Origin: Candidatus Gastranaerophilales bacterium
Lineage (GTDB): Bacteria > Cyanobacteriota > Vampirovibrionia > Gastranaerophilales > Gastranaerophilaceae
DNA length: 64,000 nucleotides
Assembly (NCBI GenBank): GCA_944323165.1
Contig: CALURK010000002.1
Span: forward strand, 124,001 to 188,000
Direction of reading: 5' to 3'
Positions within the stretch are counted from its first letter, which is position 1; every line of letters begins with the position of its first letter. Of this stretch, positions 8,076 to 17,437 are shown piece by piece. The position numbers were made by a program, and so were the translations under genes. The notes beneath the pieces were generated by a model that saw only the letters and a list, made by a program, of their open reading frames with translations, was not told the origin of the DNA and did not search any database.

Positions 8076-8600
8076 TTATTTTTCTCCGTTATTCTTATTT
8101 TCCGGTGCTTTTTTCAATACAGTAAGTTGTGATACATCTACCCAAGCGTCACCAAGAGCATCTGAAAATACTTTTCCTTTAATTTCTATTTCATCGTTTG
8201 TTTTTAGTTCAATAAATTTTTCTGCCATATCCCTTTTCAAGAATAGTTTCATTTCAGACAAAGGAATATCATGTGTTGTATCATCTCTCTTTATCAAAAA
8301 GGAAATGTAGTCGTCAGAAGACTTGAAAGCAGGTTTGTAGTCAAGCCCAAGTGTTGAAAACTTGTCGAACTTTGCTTTCATTATCACATTTTTATTGAGG
8401 TAACTTGACGGCGAATTTACTATCGCTAAAGGTGTTGCAGAAATTGCTTGATTATTTTGTAGGGTTTGGGCAGTAGCAGGCTTTGTTGTAGTTGCTGCAG
8501 GCTGGGCAGAAACTCTCTCTATGCATACTGCACTTGTTGTAAGTATGCCTGCACTTAATAATATTAGTGTTGCGGACTTTAAGTATCTATAAAATTTCAT
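8076..8600 (-). CDS. Exported OB-fold-like protein of unknown function
   Basis: The N-terminus (KFYRYLKSATLILLSAGILTTSA) is a signal peptide or membrane anchor, followed by a Thr/Ala/Pro/Gln-rich linker to about residue 55. The rest is a compact beta-rich domain (INSPSSYLNKNVIMKAKFDKFS...IEIKGKVFSDALGDAWVDVSQL) resembling the nucleic-acid/OB-like folds of small periplasmic proteins. I chose the ATG at 8600 because GAGAGG precedes it; an in-frame ATG six codons upstream has no ribosome site of its own. It leads a two-gene unit with the GH57 enzyme. Function unknown. Confidence 0.65.
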   Translation of the reverse strand: MKFYRYLKSATLILLSAGILTTSAVCIERVSAQPAATTTKPATAQTLQNNQAISATPLAIVNSPSSYLNKNVIMKAKFDKFSTLGLDYKPAFKSSDDYISFLIKRDDTTHDIPLSEMKLFLKRDMAEKFIELKTNDEIEIKGKVFSDALGDAWVDVSQLTVLKKAPENKNNGEK

Positions 8601-8665
8601 AATAACCTCTCTTTTCACCTTTTATTTTATCACGTTTTATAATTAATGTAAAATTATGAATATCC

Positions 8666-8697
8666 TTGCATTTGTCTATCCTTTTTTGGTATATTAT
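8666..8697 (+). promoter_or_regulatory. Promoter of the sigma factor gene at 8703
   Basis: TTGCAT (8666-8671) with TATATT/TATTAT at 8690-8697. The predicted transcription start falls at or within one or two bases of the ATG at 8703, and no ribosome binding site is seen, so the mRNA may be leaderless. Confidence 0.45.
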
Positions 8698-8702
8698 AAG
8701 GT

Positions 8703-9341
8703 ATGAAAGATTTAGATTCTATAAACAGAGAGAGGGAAGGAAGGGCTAATCTTTCCCAGTATAAAGATTTAATCGAAACTGTATCTAAGGTTGAATATAA
8801 AAAGTTCTCTAACTTAGGTTTAATAGAGTTGTCGGAAGTTATAGGACTCGCAAATTACACAGTGTATTACTTAACGAACAATTCTAAAAGCAAGGATTTG
8901 TACAATACAGCTTATTTGACAAAAGCTATAAAATGGGCTATTAGAAACGAAATGCGCAGACGCTATAAGTGGTATGTAATGAAAAACCAAGAGGTTAGTG
9001 AGCAAGAAAAGATCAAAGATGCTGTATATAAGACAATACTCTCTATAGAAGAAATGGCAGATGCTGATAATCCTACCTTAATAAAGGATAATCACAGAAC
9101 TCCTGAAGAAAAAGCAGAGATTGTAGAATTAAAGAGAAGAATTTGTGATGTAATGAAAAATTTATCCCAAAGAGAGCAAGATTTAATCGAGGCAAAATAT
9201 TTTTATGACAAAAAATTGAAAGATATTTCAGCAGAGTTTAATATATCTCAGTCAAGAATTTCAAGGATTATACAAAACGCGTTGGATAAGATTAAAAAAG
9301 AGTTATTAAAACAGGAAGTAATTGATGAAAACAATATTTGA
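8703..9341 (+). CDS. Sigma-70-family RNA polymerase sigma factor (short, FliA/SigF-like)
   Basis: The 212-residue protein has sigma region 2-like sequence at about 35-90 ([18 protein letters not shown], then [19 protein letters not shown]) and a clear region 4 at about 145-205 ([48 protein letters not shown]) with a helix-turn-helix. Region 1 is missing, so this is an alternative sigma factor. The SQSRISRI recognition helix resembles that of FliA/WhiG-type factors, making it one candidate for the GCCG-type promoters in this window. Its end overlaps the gcvPB start by 17 bp. No anti-sigma gene is adjacent. Confidence 0.85.
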   Translation: MKDLDSINREREGRANLSQYKDLIETVSKVEYKKFSNLGLIELSEVIGLANYTVYYLTNNSKSKDLYNTAYLTKAIKWAIRNEMRRRYKWYVMKNQEVSEQEKIKDAVYKTILSIEEMADADNPTLIKDNHRTPEEKAEIVELKRRICDVMKNLSQREQDLIEAKYFYDKKLKDISAEFNISQSRISRIIQNALDKIKKELLKQEVIDENNI

Positions 9342-10758
9342 GATTGGTAACGATAAGGGTGATGTGTCAGGAGTAAAGGATTTAGGGGGGATAGAGTTAG
9401 GAGATTTTTTACCTGAATCTTTATTGAGAAAAGAAAAAATCGGTATTCCTGAATTAAGTGAATTAGAAGTTATGCGCCACTATAAAGAACTTAGTGACAG
9501 AAATTTCTGTATTGAAAAGGGGTTTTATCCATTAGGTTCTTGTACGATGAAATATAATCCAAAGGTTAATGAGTTGCTGGCTTCTCTGGATGGTTTTGTT
9601 AATTTACATCCTTTACAGCCTGATGAGGATTCTCAAGGAGCATTAGAGTTAATGTATAATCTTCAGGAAAAATTGAAGAAAATAACCGGAATGGATGAAA
9701 TAACTCTGCAACCTGCTGCCGGTGCACACGGTGAACTTACAGGAATGATGATTATAAAGAAGTATTTTGAAGTAAAAGGAGAATTAAACCGTAAAAAAGT
9801 TATTATTCCTGACTCTGCTCACGGAACAAATCCTGCGAGTGCAAAAATGTGCGGGTTTGATATAGTAGAAATAAAATCAAATCAACGCGGACAGGTAGAT
9901 ATAGATGCCTTAAAAGAAGTCTTAGATGAAGATGTTGCTGCTATAATGATGACTAATCCAAATACATTGGGGCTTTTTGAGGAAAATGTGCTTGAAATCT
10001 CTGAAATAATGCATAAAAATGGATCTTTGTTATATTATGACGGTGCAAACTTCAATGCAATAATGGGCTGGACAAATCCTGCTATTATGGGATTTGATGT
10101 AGTGCATTTAAATTTACACAAAACATTCGCGACTCCGCACGGTGGTGGAGGGCCTGGAGCTGGGCCTGTTGGAGTTAGATCTTTCTTGAAAGATTTTCTT
10201 CCAAAACCTACAATAGAATTTGATGGAGAGAGATATTACAGGAATTATGATGTTAAACACTCGATAGGCAAGGTGAGAAGTTTCTACGGAAACTTTGGGG
10301 TTTTGGTAAAAGCTTACGCTTATATCTTAATGATGGGAAATGACTTAAAACTTGCGAGTGCTGATGCGGTTTTAAATGCAAATTATTTGAAAGAGAAGTT
10401 AAAAGGTGTTTATGAATTGCCTTATGATGAGCCATGTATGCATGAATTTGTGTTATCAGGAGAGAAGCAACATCAAAAAGGCGTTTCTACTTTAAACATT
10501 GCAAAGAGATTGATGGATTATAACTGTCATCCTCCTACGGTTTATTTCCCATTGATTGTTCATGAGGCAATGATGATCGAGCCTACAGAGTCTGAATCTA
10601 AGCATGTATTAGATGAGTTTGTGGAAATAATGTTAAAAATAGCAAAAGAAGTTGAAGAAAATCCTGAAATAGTAATTTCTTCACCTCATTGTACGCCTGT
10701 TAAAAAAGTGGATGAAACTTTAGCTGCAAGACATCCTGATTTGACATTTAAGGGATAG
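9325..10758 (+). CDS. gcvPB: Glycine dehydrogenase (decarboxylating) subunit 2
   Basis: The PLP-binding subunit of the two-subunit P-protein of the glycine cleavage system. The PLP lysine lies in [18 protein letters not shown] (about residue 264). Other hallmarks are [13 protein letters not shown] (about 65-77), [14 protein letters not shown] and [11 protein letters not shown]. The length of about 477 residues is normal for the B subunit. I chose the ATG at 9325, with AGGAAG upstream, over the TTG one codon earlier. It overlaps the sigma factor gene, which is unusual; gcvPA, gcvT and gcvH are not in this window. Confidence 0.95.
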   Translation: MKTIFEIGNDKGDVSGVKDLGGIELGDFLPESLLRKEKIGIPELSELEVMRHYKELSDRNFCIEKGFYPLGSCTMKYNPKVNELLASLDGFVNLHPLQPDEDSQGALELMYNLQEKLKKITGMDEITLQPAAGAHGELTGMMIIKKYFEVKGELNRKKVIIPDSAHGTNPASAKMCGFDIVEIKSNQRGQVDIDALKEVLDEDVAAIMMTNPNTLGLFEENVLEISEIMHKNGSLLYYDGANFNAIMGWTNPAIMGFDVVHLNLHKTFATPHGGGGPGAGPVGVRSFLKDFLPKPTIEFDGERYYRNYDVKHSIGKVRSFYGNFGVLVKAYAYILMMGNDLKLASADAVLNANYLKEKLKGVYELPYDEPCMHEFVLSGEKQHQKGVSTLNIAKRLMDYNCHPPTVYFPLIVHEAMMIEPTESESKHVLDEFVEIMLKIAKEVEENPEIVISSPHCTPVKKVDETLAARHPDLTFKG

Positions 10759-10766
10759 TTTTCTTA

Positions 10767-12407
10767 TTAGTTAAATAGGTCGTAAAGTCTTTCTCTGATT
10801 TCTTTCTCAGAGAGTTCTTCCGTAATCTTGTTCAAATCCATTGTCATTTGATAGTATTCAGCAGCAAGAGCTTTATCTCCGATTGCTTGGTATGCTCTTC
10901 CAAGATTGAAATATGCAAGAGTATAGTTAGGGTTTATGTTTATTGCATTTTTAAAATATTCAACAGATTCCTTTGGATCTCCAAGACCGTCTAAATATAC
11001 TACACCAAGATTGTTTTGAGCTATTTCAAAATCAGGATTTAGCTCGATTGATTTATGAAATGCTACTATGGATTCCTCTAAATAATCTTTTTCCCAGAGA
11101 GCAAGTCCTGTTTTAGCGTAAGAAAGATAATTTGCAGGATCTGTAGTAATCGCATCACAATAAGTTTTTATAGCTTTATCTAAATCTCCTTGTGACATAT
11201 AAAGATCGCCAAGAGATAATTGAATATCGATATTATTAGGATCAAGAACTATCCCAGCGTTAAATGTAGCTTCTGCAGCATCAAAGTTGTTTTTTACTTC
11301 TGCGTAAATAGCCCCTAGAGCGTGGCAGACTATAGATGTCCATTGAGCATCCGGATTTAGCTTAATTGCTTGTTGATAATATTCAATTGCATCATCGTAC
11401 AGTTCTGCCTTAATATACGCATAGGCTAAAGAATTGTTATAGTATGGATTTTCAGGATTCAATTCCTGTGCAAGCTTAAATGCGCTTACAGCATTAATTT
11501 TGTCGGATTTATTCAGATAAAGATGTCCTAATTCGTAGTATATCTTATCCATGTCAATTCCGAATTCTAATAAAGTGTTGTAATAATCAATTGTTTCATC
11601 AATCTTGTCAGGGAAATATGTCTGACAGATTGTTGCTAGTTTAATCAAAACTTCTCTGTCTGAAGGATTCAGTTCATAAGCCTTTTTGAAACAATCTAAG
11701 CTTGCTTCTATATCATTGCATTCCAGCGACAGATCTCCCATTTTTTGGTAGAAAAGATTTCCTTGAGAAGTTTTTTCCAACCCCTTAGAGTAAGCTTCTA
11801 AAGCTGACGGAAAGAGCTTCATTTTTTCAAAAGTTTCACCAAGTGTTTTGTATGAAAAAACAGAAAAATCATTAGCTAAGAATTTGCAAAACATTTTTAA
11901 AGATGGGCAGTCCCACATAATCATCATGCTCCCGGATAGAAAATAATATAAAAACTTCATAACATCTTTAACAGAAGAGTTGTGGTTTTGAATTCTGGAA
12001 AATAAAACCTTTGATAAAAATAGTCTTGGTCGTGCAGAATTTTTTCCGGAGTTATTGACTGCCAGTTTAAATTCCTTTTCCGCCTCATCAAAATTCCCGT
12101 TAAGGCATTGAAAATATCCCGCATAAATATGAGCATTAACATTATTAGGTTCTAAAGTTAATGCTGTTTTGCACTGTTCAATCGCGCCATCTACTGAAAT
12201 TTGTCCTTTAAGCAATAAAAGACTTGCTAAACGATAATAAGATTCAGAAATTGACGGATTTACTTTTATAGCGTCAATATAGTATTCAATAGCTTTTTCT
12301 AAATCTGAATCCTGTTGTTTAATGAGATAATTCTCATGATGAGTTCTGGCTTCCTCAAGTAAAATAGCCGCTTTGTCATCAATAGTTATAACCGGGGTAT
12401 TTGTCAT
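10767..12407 (-). CDS. TPR-repeat protein
   Basis: The product (546 residues from this start) is almost entirely tetratricopeptide repeats, with at least ten units that show the W/Y-L-G-A-Y-A-F-P spacing, such as YYELGHLYLNKSDKINAVSAF and AYFNLGRAYQAIGDKALAAEYY. It is a protein-protein interaction scaffold; partners are unknown. A less regular stretch at about 145-190 contains hydrophobic residues. The ATG at 12407 is preceded by GGAG, whereas the frame extends 45 codons further upstream without a good ribosome site. It converges on gcvPB with eight bases between, and no terminator is visible there. Confidence 0.85.
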   Translation of the reverse strand: MTNTPVITIDDKAAILLEEARTHHENYLIKQQDSDLEKAIEYYIDAIKVNPSISESYYRLASLLLLKGQISVDGAIEQCKTALTLEPNNVNAHIYAGYFQCLNGNFDEAEKEFKLAVNNSGKNSARPRLFLSKVLFSRIQNHNSSVKDVMKFLYYFLSGSMMIMWDCPSLKMFCKFLANDFSVFSYKTLGETFEKMKLFPSALEAYSKGLEKTSQGNLFYQKMGDLSLECNDIEASLDCFKKAYELNPSDREVLIKLATICQTYFPDKIDETIDYYNTLLEFGIDMDKIYYELGHLYLNKSDKINAVSAFKLAQELNPENPYYNNSLAYAYIKAELYDDAIEYYQQAIKLNPDAQWTSIVCHALGAIYAEVKNNFDAAEATFNAGIVLDPNNIDIQLSLGDLYMSQGDLDKAIKTYCDAITTDPANYLSYAKTGLALWEKDYLEESIVAFHKSIELNPDFEIAQNNLGVVYLDGLGDPKESVEYFKNAININPNYTLAYFNLGRAYQAIGDKALAAEYYQMTMDLNKITEELSEKEIRERLYDLFN

Positions 12408-12532
12408 TTTTTTCTCCGAACCAAACTTTCTGTGTATATTAGAACTTTTCGACAAAGAGTTTTTTTTCTTTAACAAATTTTTATGTAAATCATCCGAATG
12501 GGGTAAATTATTAAAAAAATAATTTGTAAAGA

Positions 12533-12586
12533 TTTGTAACAATTTTTGATAATATCCTAAAGTTTTAGCGCATTTTAGCCGTAATA
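12533..12586 (+). promoter_or_regulatory. Three-part FliA/SigD-like promoter (copy 1)
   Basis: TTTGTAACAA at 12533-12542, then 15 bp, TAAAGTTT at 12558-12565, then 12 bp, GCCGTAAT at 12578-12585. The last two boxes match the sigma-28 class consensus (TAAAGTTT, N11, GCCGATAA). The predicted start is about 35 bases before the ATG at 12631. The same arrangement precedes three other unknown genes in the window. Confidence 0.75.
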
Positions 12587-12630
12587 CATATTACAAAGGG
12601 AAAATTTTATAAAGGAAAGCGGTACAGAAA

Positions 12631-14124
12631 ATGGGAATGGCAGCATCACAAGTTAGATTATTGCAGCTGACTAGCCGAAAAAATGACATCGGTTATCAGT
12701 TACAAGACTTGTCTTTGCAAAAAACGTCGCTTTCGAGGGATATGAAGAGGGTTACAAAAAATTATCAAAATGCATTAAGTTCCAAGACATTAAAATGGTC
12801 AAATAATGGCGGAGCTTCTTATGTAGATTTAAGCTATGCAACATTAATGCGTCCAGGCTCTTCTAATCAGAATAATCCATACTTATTAACAGATAGTTCT
12901 GGTAAAGTTGTTGTTGATAGCAAGTATCAAAAGTATGCAGAGATGATTTCTCCTGAGGGTAAAGCCGGAGGAAATTGGGATTCTGTAAGGACTCAGGTTC
13001 TATCGAGTTTAACGGGAATTTCTGCAGACAAAATTGATAATTCAGTTTTAACAGAGGATAGTGTAAATGCTGCAGCTGATAATGTCAATGCTCTAATGGA
13101 AAAAGTTGATGAATTACAAGCAGAAGCAGAAATTAGTGGAACAGATATTGATTTCATGGCGGAATGTTTTGGCTCGAGCTGGACAGGTGCTGACGAATCA
13201 AATGATTTGACGAGCGCATCGACAATAGCAGAGGACTATAAAGGTGATAGTACTGTATGGCTTTTGGGAACAGATTTAAGCTCTTCTAAAACAAAATTAA
13301 AATCAATGCTCGATCAAATAGAAACCAGAGTAAGCGCATATTTGTCAGATGATGACATATCAGCTTTTCAAGAAGCCTGTGAAACTACTTTAAGTAATTA
13401 TGACACCTACTTAGAAACGTCAGGTGAAGATTGTGGCTCTACTTGCCAAACTTCAAAAAATACAAAAGGTGATACTGCCGGATATTATGTAGTAAATATT
13501 CAACTGTTAATGACGGAGCTGTTAAGAAACTATAGAAGTGCCGGTGGTACAACAGATACTAATAGTAGAGGAGAAGAGGTCTACTGTTGGTATGATAAGA
13601 ATTCTAAAGAATATCAGGCTTATATAGAAAAACTAGAAGAATTAGAAGCTGCAAAAGAAAACTACAATACATCGGTAGATATCAACAATCAGGTTCTTAC
13701 AGCAGAAGAGGAAAGTTTGATAAACTTCTATGATCAAATGTTTTCTGCAATAGCAGACAATGGCTGGGTTGCTGATGCACAAGTTGAAGATAATAATTAC
13801 TTAAATAACATGTTGCAAAACAATCAGTATTACATAACAACAATGGATTCAAAAGAAAATAGTGAAGGGGAAGAATATTTTGAATACAGTACAGATATTG
13901 CTTCCAACTTTGAAAATATTTTTTCTGTAAACGATACAAATGCTCAAAATGATGCTCAAGTTCAATACGAATATGAAAAGAGTGTTATTAATGAAAAAGA
14001 ATCTCGTATTGATACGAGAATGGAGAACTTACAGACGGAACAATCTGCGATTAATGAAATGATAAAAGGTATTGAGTCTGTAAGAAATGACAACACTGAA
14101 AGAACATTCAGCATATTCTCATAA
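12631..14124 (+). CDS. MGM-x-ASQ family large unknown protein, copy 1
   Basis: Unrecognised 497-residue protein, homologous at both ends to the gene at 47620-49203. The N-terminus reads MGMAASQVRLLQL and continues as an amphipathic coiled coil (residues 1-55); the C-terminal 50 residues are another helical coil (INEKESRIDTRMENLQTEQ..., ending in FSIFS). The middle is Ser/Thr/Asp/Asn-rich with few hydrophobic stretches. There is no cleavable signal peptide. N- and C-terminal helices around a variable centre, plus a FliA-like promoter, resemble rod, hook or flagellin-type export substrates, but this is analogy only. AAAGGA lies 13 bases before the ATG. Confidence 0.6.
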   Translation: MGMAASQVRLLQLTSRKNDIGYQLQDLSLQKTSLSRDMKRVTKNYQNALSSKTLKWSNNGGASYVDLSYATLMRPGSSNQNNPYLLTDSSGKVVVDSKYQKYAEMISPEGKAGGNWDSVRTQVLSSLTGISADKIDNSVLTEDSVNAAADNVNALMEKVDELQAEAEISGTDIDFMAECFGSSWTGADESNDLTSASTIAEDYKGDSTVWLLGTDLSSSKTKLKSMLDQIETRVSAYLSDDDISAFQEACETTLSNYDTYLETSGEDCGSTCQTSKNTKGDTAGYYVVNIQLLMTELLRNYRSAGGTTDTNSRGEEVYCWYDKNSKEYQAYIEKLEELEAAKENYNTSVDINNQVLTAEEESLINFYDQMFSAIADNGWVADAQVEDNNYLNNMLQNNQYYITTMDSKENSEGEEYFEYSTDIASNFENIFSVNDTNAQNDAQVQYEYEKSVINEKESRIDTRMENLQTEQSAINEMIKGIESVRNDNTERTFSIFS

Positions 14125-14137
14125 AAATATGTTTGTG

Positions 14138-14166
14138 ATATCCTCTTTTATAGAATTAGAGGATAT
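14138..14166 (+). promoter_or_regulatory. Hairpin covering the ffh ribosome binding site
   Basis: ATATCCTCT (14138-14146) pairs perfectly with AGAGGATAT (14158-14166), which contains the ffh ribosome site AGAGGA. The loop is 11 bases. There is no T-run after it, so a pure terminator is less likely. Confidence 0.5.
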
Positions 14167-14171
14167 ATTAA

Positions 14172-15560
14172 ATGTTTGATTCGTTGTCAGAAAGATTACA
14201 GGATATAATTGCCAAAACTGCAGGTCAAAAAGAGCTTACCCAAGAAAACATGCAGGAAGCTTTAAGAGAAATTCGAAGGGCTTTGCTGGAAGCAGATGTT
14301 AATTTGCGAGTTGTTAAAGCTTTTATTTCGAATATAAAGGACAAAGCAGAAGGTGAAAATGTTTTGCAGGGAGTCAATCCCTCTCAACAGTTGGTAAAGA
14401 TTGTTCACGATGAGTTGATAGAGCTTTTAGGTAAGGAAGTATCTCCGCTGGATTTTTCAGGTCATCCTAATTTGATAATGATGTTAGGTCTTCAAGGAAG
14501 CGGTAAAACGACTTCTTCTGCAAAGTTAGCTGTAAAATTAAAGAAAGAAGGCAGAAATCCTTTACTTGTGGCATGTGATGTCTATCGACCTGCTGCAATT
14601 ACGCAATTAAAGACCTTAGGTGAACAAATTGGGGTAGAGGTTTATTCAGAAGATTCCAAAGATGTTCAGTCAATTATTCAAAATGCAATAAATTATTCAA
14701 AAGAAAAAGGTTATAATACACTGATTCTTGATACGGCAGGACGATTGCAGATAGATACGGACATGATGGCAGAACTCTTGTTGATTGATAGAGTTTTTCA
14801 TCCGGCGGAAAAATTATTGGTAATCGATGCTATGACTGGTCAAGAGGCTGTAAATGTTGCAGAAAATTTTGACGCGCAGTTAGAAATTACAGGGCTTGTG
14901 CTCACAAAATTAGATGGTGACTCCAGAGGTGGTGCAGCATTAAGTGTAGTTTATTGTACTCGTAAACCAATAAAATTAACAGGTACAGGGGAAAAACTAA
15001 ATGCTTTAGAAGATTTTTATCCTGAGCGTATGGCAACAAGAATATTGGGAATGGGAGATATCGTTTCTCTTGTTGAACGAGCACAAGAAGTCTTCGATGA
15101 GAAAACTGCTAAAGAAATGGAAACAAAGATGGCGAAAGCTGAATTTTCGTTCAACGATTTCCTAAAAATGCAGTCACAAATGAAGATGTTTGGCTCTATG
15201 GATCAGTTATTAGGCATGATTCCGGGTTTAAAAATGTCAAAGGATGACAGGCAGAAAATTTCTCACGAGGGTGAAAAGCAGATAAAGCGCATAGAAGTTT
15301 TAATACAGAGTATGACCCCAGAAGAACGCGAACATCCTGAACTAATGAATTCTTCAAGAAAAAGACGTATTTCTCAAGGCTCAGGTATTTCCATTCACGA
15401 ATTGAACGTCTTTATTAATCAATTTGAACAGATGAGAAAGATGATGAAGGGTTTTTCTGATGTTAAGAAAAATATGGGCAGTTTGATGGGAAAAATGGGC
15501 TCAGCCGGCGCTAAGTTAACTGCTCATCAGATGATGAAAAACATGCGACGTTTTCGATAA
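14172..15560 (+). CDS. ffh: Signal recognition particle GTPase
   Basis: Binds 4.5S RNA and signal sequences of nascent membrane proteins and delivers ribosomes to FtsY. Domain order is usual: N domain (1-90), G domain with GLQGSGKTT (106-114), DTAGR and TKLDGDSRGGAAL, then the methionine-rich M domain (about 320-462) with SGISIHELNVFINQFEQMRKMMK and a C-terminal Met/Gly-rich tail. The 462-residue length is typical. It starts a run ffh-pth-TPR-U32 on the same strand. The 4.5S RNA was not found in this window. Confidence 0.97.
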   Translation: MFDSLSERLQDIIAKTAGQKELTQENMQEALREIRRALLEADVNLRVVKAFISNIKDKAEGENVLQGVNPSQQLVKIVHDELIELLGKEVSPLDFSGHPNLIMMLGLQGSGKTTSSAKLAVKLKKEGRNPLLVACDVYRPAAITQLKTLGEQIGVEVYSEDSKDVQSIIQNAINYSKEKGYNTLILDTAGRLQIDTDMMAELLLIDRVFHPAEKLLVIDAMTGQEAVNVAENFDAQLEITGLVLTKLDGDSRGGAALSVVYCTRKPIKLTGTGEKLNALEDFYPERMATRILGMGDIVSLVERAQEVFDEKTAKEMETKMAKAEFSFNDFLKMQSQMKMFGSMDQLLGMIPGLKMSKDDRQKISHEGEKQIKRIEVLIQSMTPEEREHPELMNSSRKRRISQGSGISIHELNVFINQFEQMRKMMKGFSDVKKNMGSLMGKMGSAGAKLTAHQMMKNMRRFR

Positions 15561-15582
15561 TATAGTTTAAGGTTAGAATTTA

Positions 15583-16140
15583 ATGAAATTAATAGTAGGA
15601 TTGGGAAATATTGGCGATAAATATGTTTTTACGAGGCATAATGTAGGGTTTATGCTAATAGACAGTATCGCCTTGAATTCTAATTTGACATTTCGTGAAA
15701 ATTCCCGTTTGAAGAGTATAATGACCAATTTACGAACAGGAGTAGAGGATTATCTATTGATAAAACCCACCACTTTTATGAACCTGTCGGGGGAGGCTGT
15801 AAGGGCTGTAATGGATTATTATAAAATCCCGGTAGAAGATGTCCTGATTGTTTATGATGATATTTCATTAGAATTAGGAAAAATCCGTTTTAGAGCGAAC
15901 GGTTCTGATGGGGGACATAATGGGATAAAATCTGTTATAAAACATTTGGGAACGAGTAATGTTGCAAGGTTAAAAATCGGAATTGGACCTCAACCGAACT
16001 TACCGTCTGAAGTTTTTGTTTTACAAAACTTCTCAAAAGATGAGCTTGAGAATTTAAAAACGGTTTTGTTAAGAGCAAAAGAGGGTATAGGGTGTTATTT
16101 TAAAGAAGGACTTTCTGTAGCACAAAATAAATTTAACTAG
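15583..16140 (+). CDS. pth: Peptidyl-tRNA hydrolase
   Basis: Releases tRNA from peptidyl-tRNAs that drop off the ribosome. Signatures are LIVGLGNIGDKYVFTRHNVGF with the catalytic His at residue 19, KPTTFMNLSGEAV, the DD pair in IVYDDISLELGKIR, and the GSDGGHNGIKSVI loop. The 185-residue length is normal. AAGG lies upstream of ATG 15583, and it is 22 bp after ffh. Confidence 0.97.
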   Translation: MKLIVGLGNIGDKYVFTRHNVGFMLIDSIALNSNLTFRENSRLKSIMTNLRTGVEDYLLIKPTTFMNLSGEAVRAVMDYYKIPVEDVLIVYDDISLELGKIRFRANGSDGGHNGIKSVIKHLGTSNVARLKIGIGPQPNLPSEVFVLQNFSKDELENLKTVLLRAKEGIGCYFKEGLSVAQNKFN

Positions 16141-16150
16141 GAGAATTTAT

Positions 16151-17434
16151 ATGAATACGGCAGAACAATTAGAACAAAATGAAAAATATGATGAAGCTTA
16201 TGCTGAGTATAAAAAACAATTGGCTCAGAAACCTTCTGATATAGATATTTTAACAAAATTGGCACATTTGGCTTTGATTTTGGAAAAGAAAGAGGATGCA
16301 AAAATTTATTATGCAAAAATATTGGAGATTGATCCGGCTAATATCCTTGCACACGAGCAATTGATAGATATTTTCGCAAATGAAGACAGATTTAAGTATT
16401 ACTTGATAAGAGGAAATCTGCATGCGCTTCAGCAGCAAATGAGCCATGCGAAAAATGATTACAAAAAGGCAATAGAGCATGCAAAAGATCAAGAAGAATC
16501 GCTTCCTGCCAGATATTTGTATGCAGGTTTATGTGAGGGGCAGGGAAAATTAAATGAAGCGATTGATGAATACTTGAAAATTTCTGATTACGATGAAAAA
16601 AATCCAGTAGTGTTCATAAAACTTGCAGAATTGTATGAAAAAACAGAAGGTGTCGCTTCTGCAATACAAATCTTGGAAAGAGGAAGAAAAGACAGAGGGT
16701 TTAAGGATTTTGAAGAAATCTTAGCTGGGTATTATATAAGAAATTCTCAGCCTGAAAAGGCTTATGAACTTACTAAAAGTGATTTAACAAAGGCTAGAGC
16801 TCTTTTTGATATGGGCAAAAATGAAGATGGATATTCAATTCTTATGAAAATAAAAGATAAGTTTTCAAAGGAAAAGGTGTTCCATTCTCTTTTAGCTCAA
16901 TATTATTTCCAAAAAGAGATGTTTGAGGATGCTTTCAAAGAAATAGATGAGTATGCAAAGTTAGATCCGAATTCTCCGCTGATTTATCAAATGCGAGCTT
17001 TGATTTACGAAAAACAAGGTGATTCATTTAATGAACATATAAATTGGGGAAAATATAATATAATTCGCGGTGAAAAAGATGTTGCTTTGAATGAGTATTT
17101 AACCGCTTACAGATTTAATGACAGTAATGTAGATTTGATAGAAACAATAGCAGCTTTATTAGAAGCAGAGGGCGATAAGATGAAGGCTGCAGAGTTTTAT
17201 GAAAGACTTTATGATGTTGATTCTAAGAATAAATTAGCATTGGAAAAATTAGCAACTTTCAGAGAATCTATAGGTGACAATTATGGTGCAATTGAATATA
17301 TGGATAGATTAAAGGAATTAGATCCAAGAAATCAATTTGTCAAAGATAATTACGAAAAAATAAAAAATCAAGCCGAAAATGGCGGATTAGGCGCATTTTT
17401 AAAGAAAATATTTGGACGAAAAATGGGTGTTTAA
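16151..17434 (+). CDS. TPR-repeat protein
   Basis: 427 residues of tetratricopeptide repeats from about residue 10 to 400 (for example AYAEYKKQLAQKPSDIDILTKLAHLAL and AIEYMDRLKELDPRNQFVKDNYEKI), ending with a short hydrophobic, basic tail (GGLGAFLKKIFGRKMGV) that could bind membrane. No signal peptide. It is 10 bp after pth and 3 bp before the U32 peptidase gene, so it is in the same transcript. The partner is unknown. Confidence 0.85.
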   Translation: MNTAEQLEQNEKYDEAYAEYKKQLAQKPSDIDILTKLAHLALILEKKEDAKIYYAKILEIDPANILAHEQLIDIFANEDRFKYYLIRGNLHALQQQMSHAKNDYKKAIEHAKDQEESLPARYLYAGLCEGQGKLNEAIDEYLKISDYDEKNPVVFIKLAELYEKTEGVASAIQILERGRKDRGFKDFEEILAGYYIRNSQPEKAYELTKSDLTKARALFDMGKNEDGYSILMKIKDKFSKEKVFHSLLAQYYFQKEMFEDAFKEIDEYAKLDPNSPLIYQMRALIYEKQGDSFNEHINWGKYNIIRGEKDVALNEYLTAYRFNDSNVDLIETIAALLEAEGDKMKAAEFYERLYDVDSKNKLALEKLATFRESIGDNYGAIEYMDRLKELDPRNQFVKDNYEKIKNQAENGGLGAFLKKIFGRKMGV

Positions 17435-17437
17435 TAA

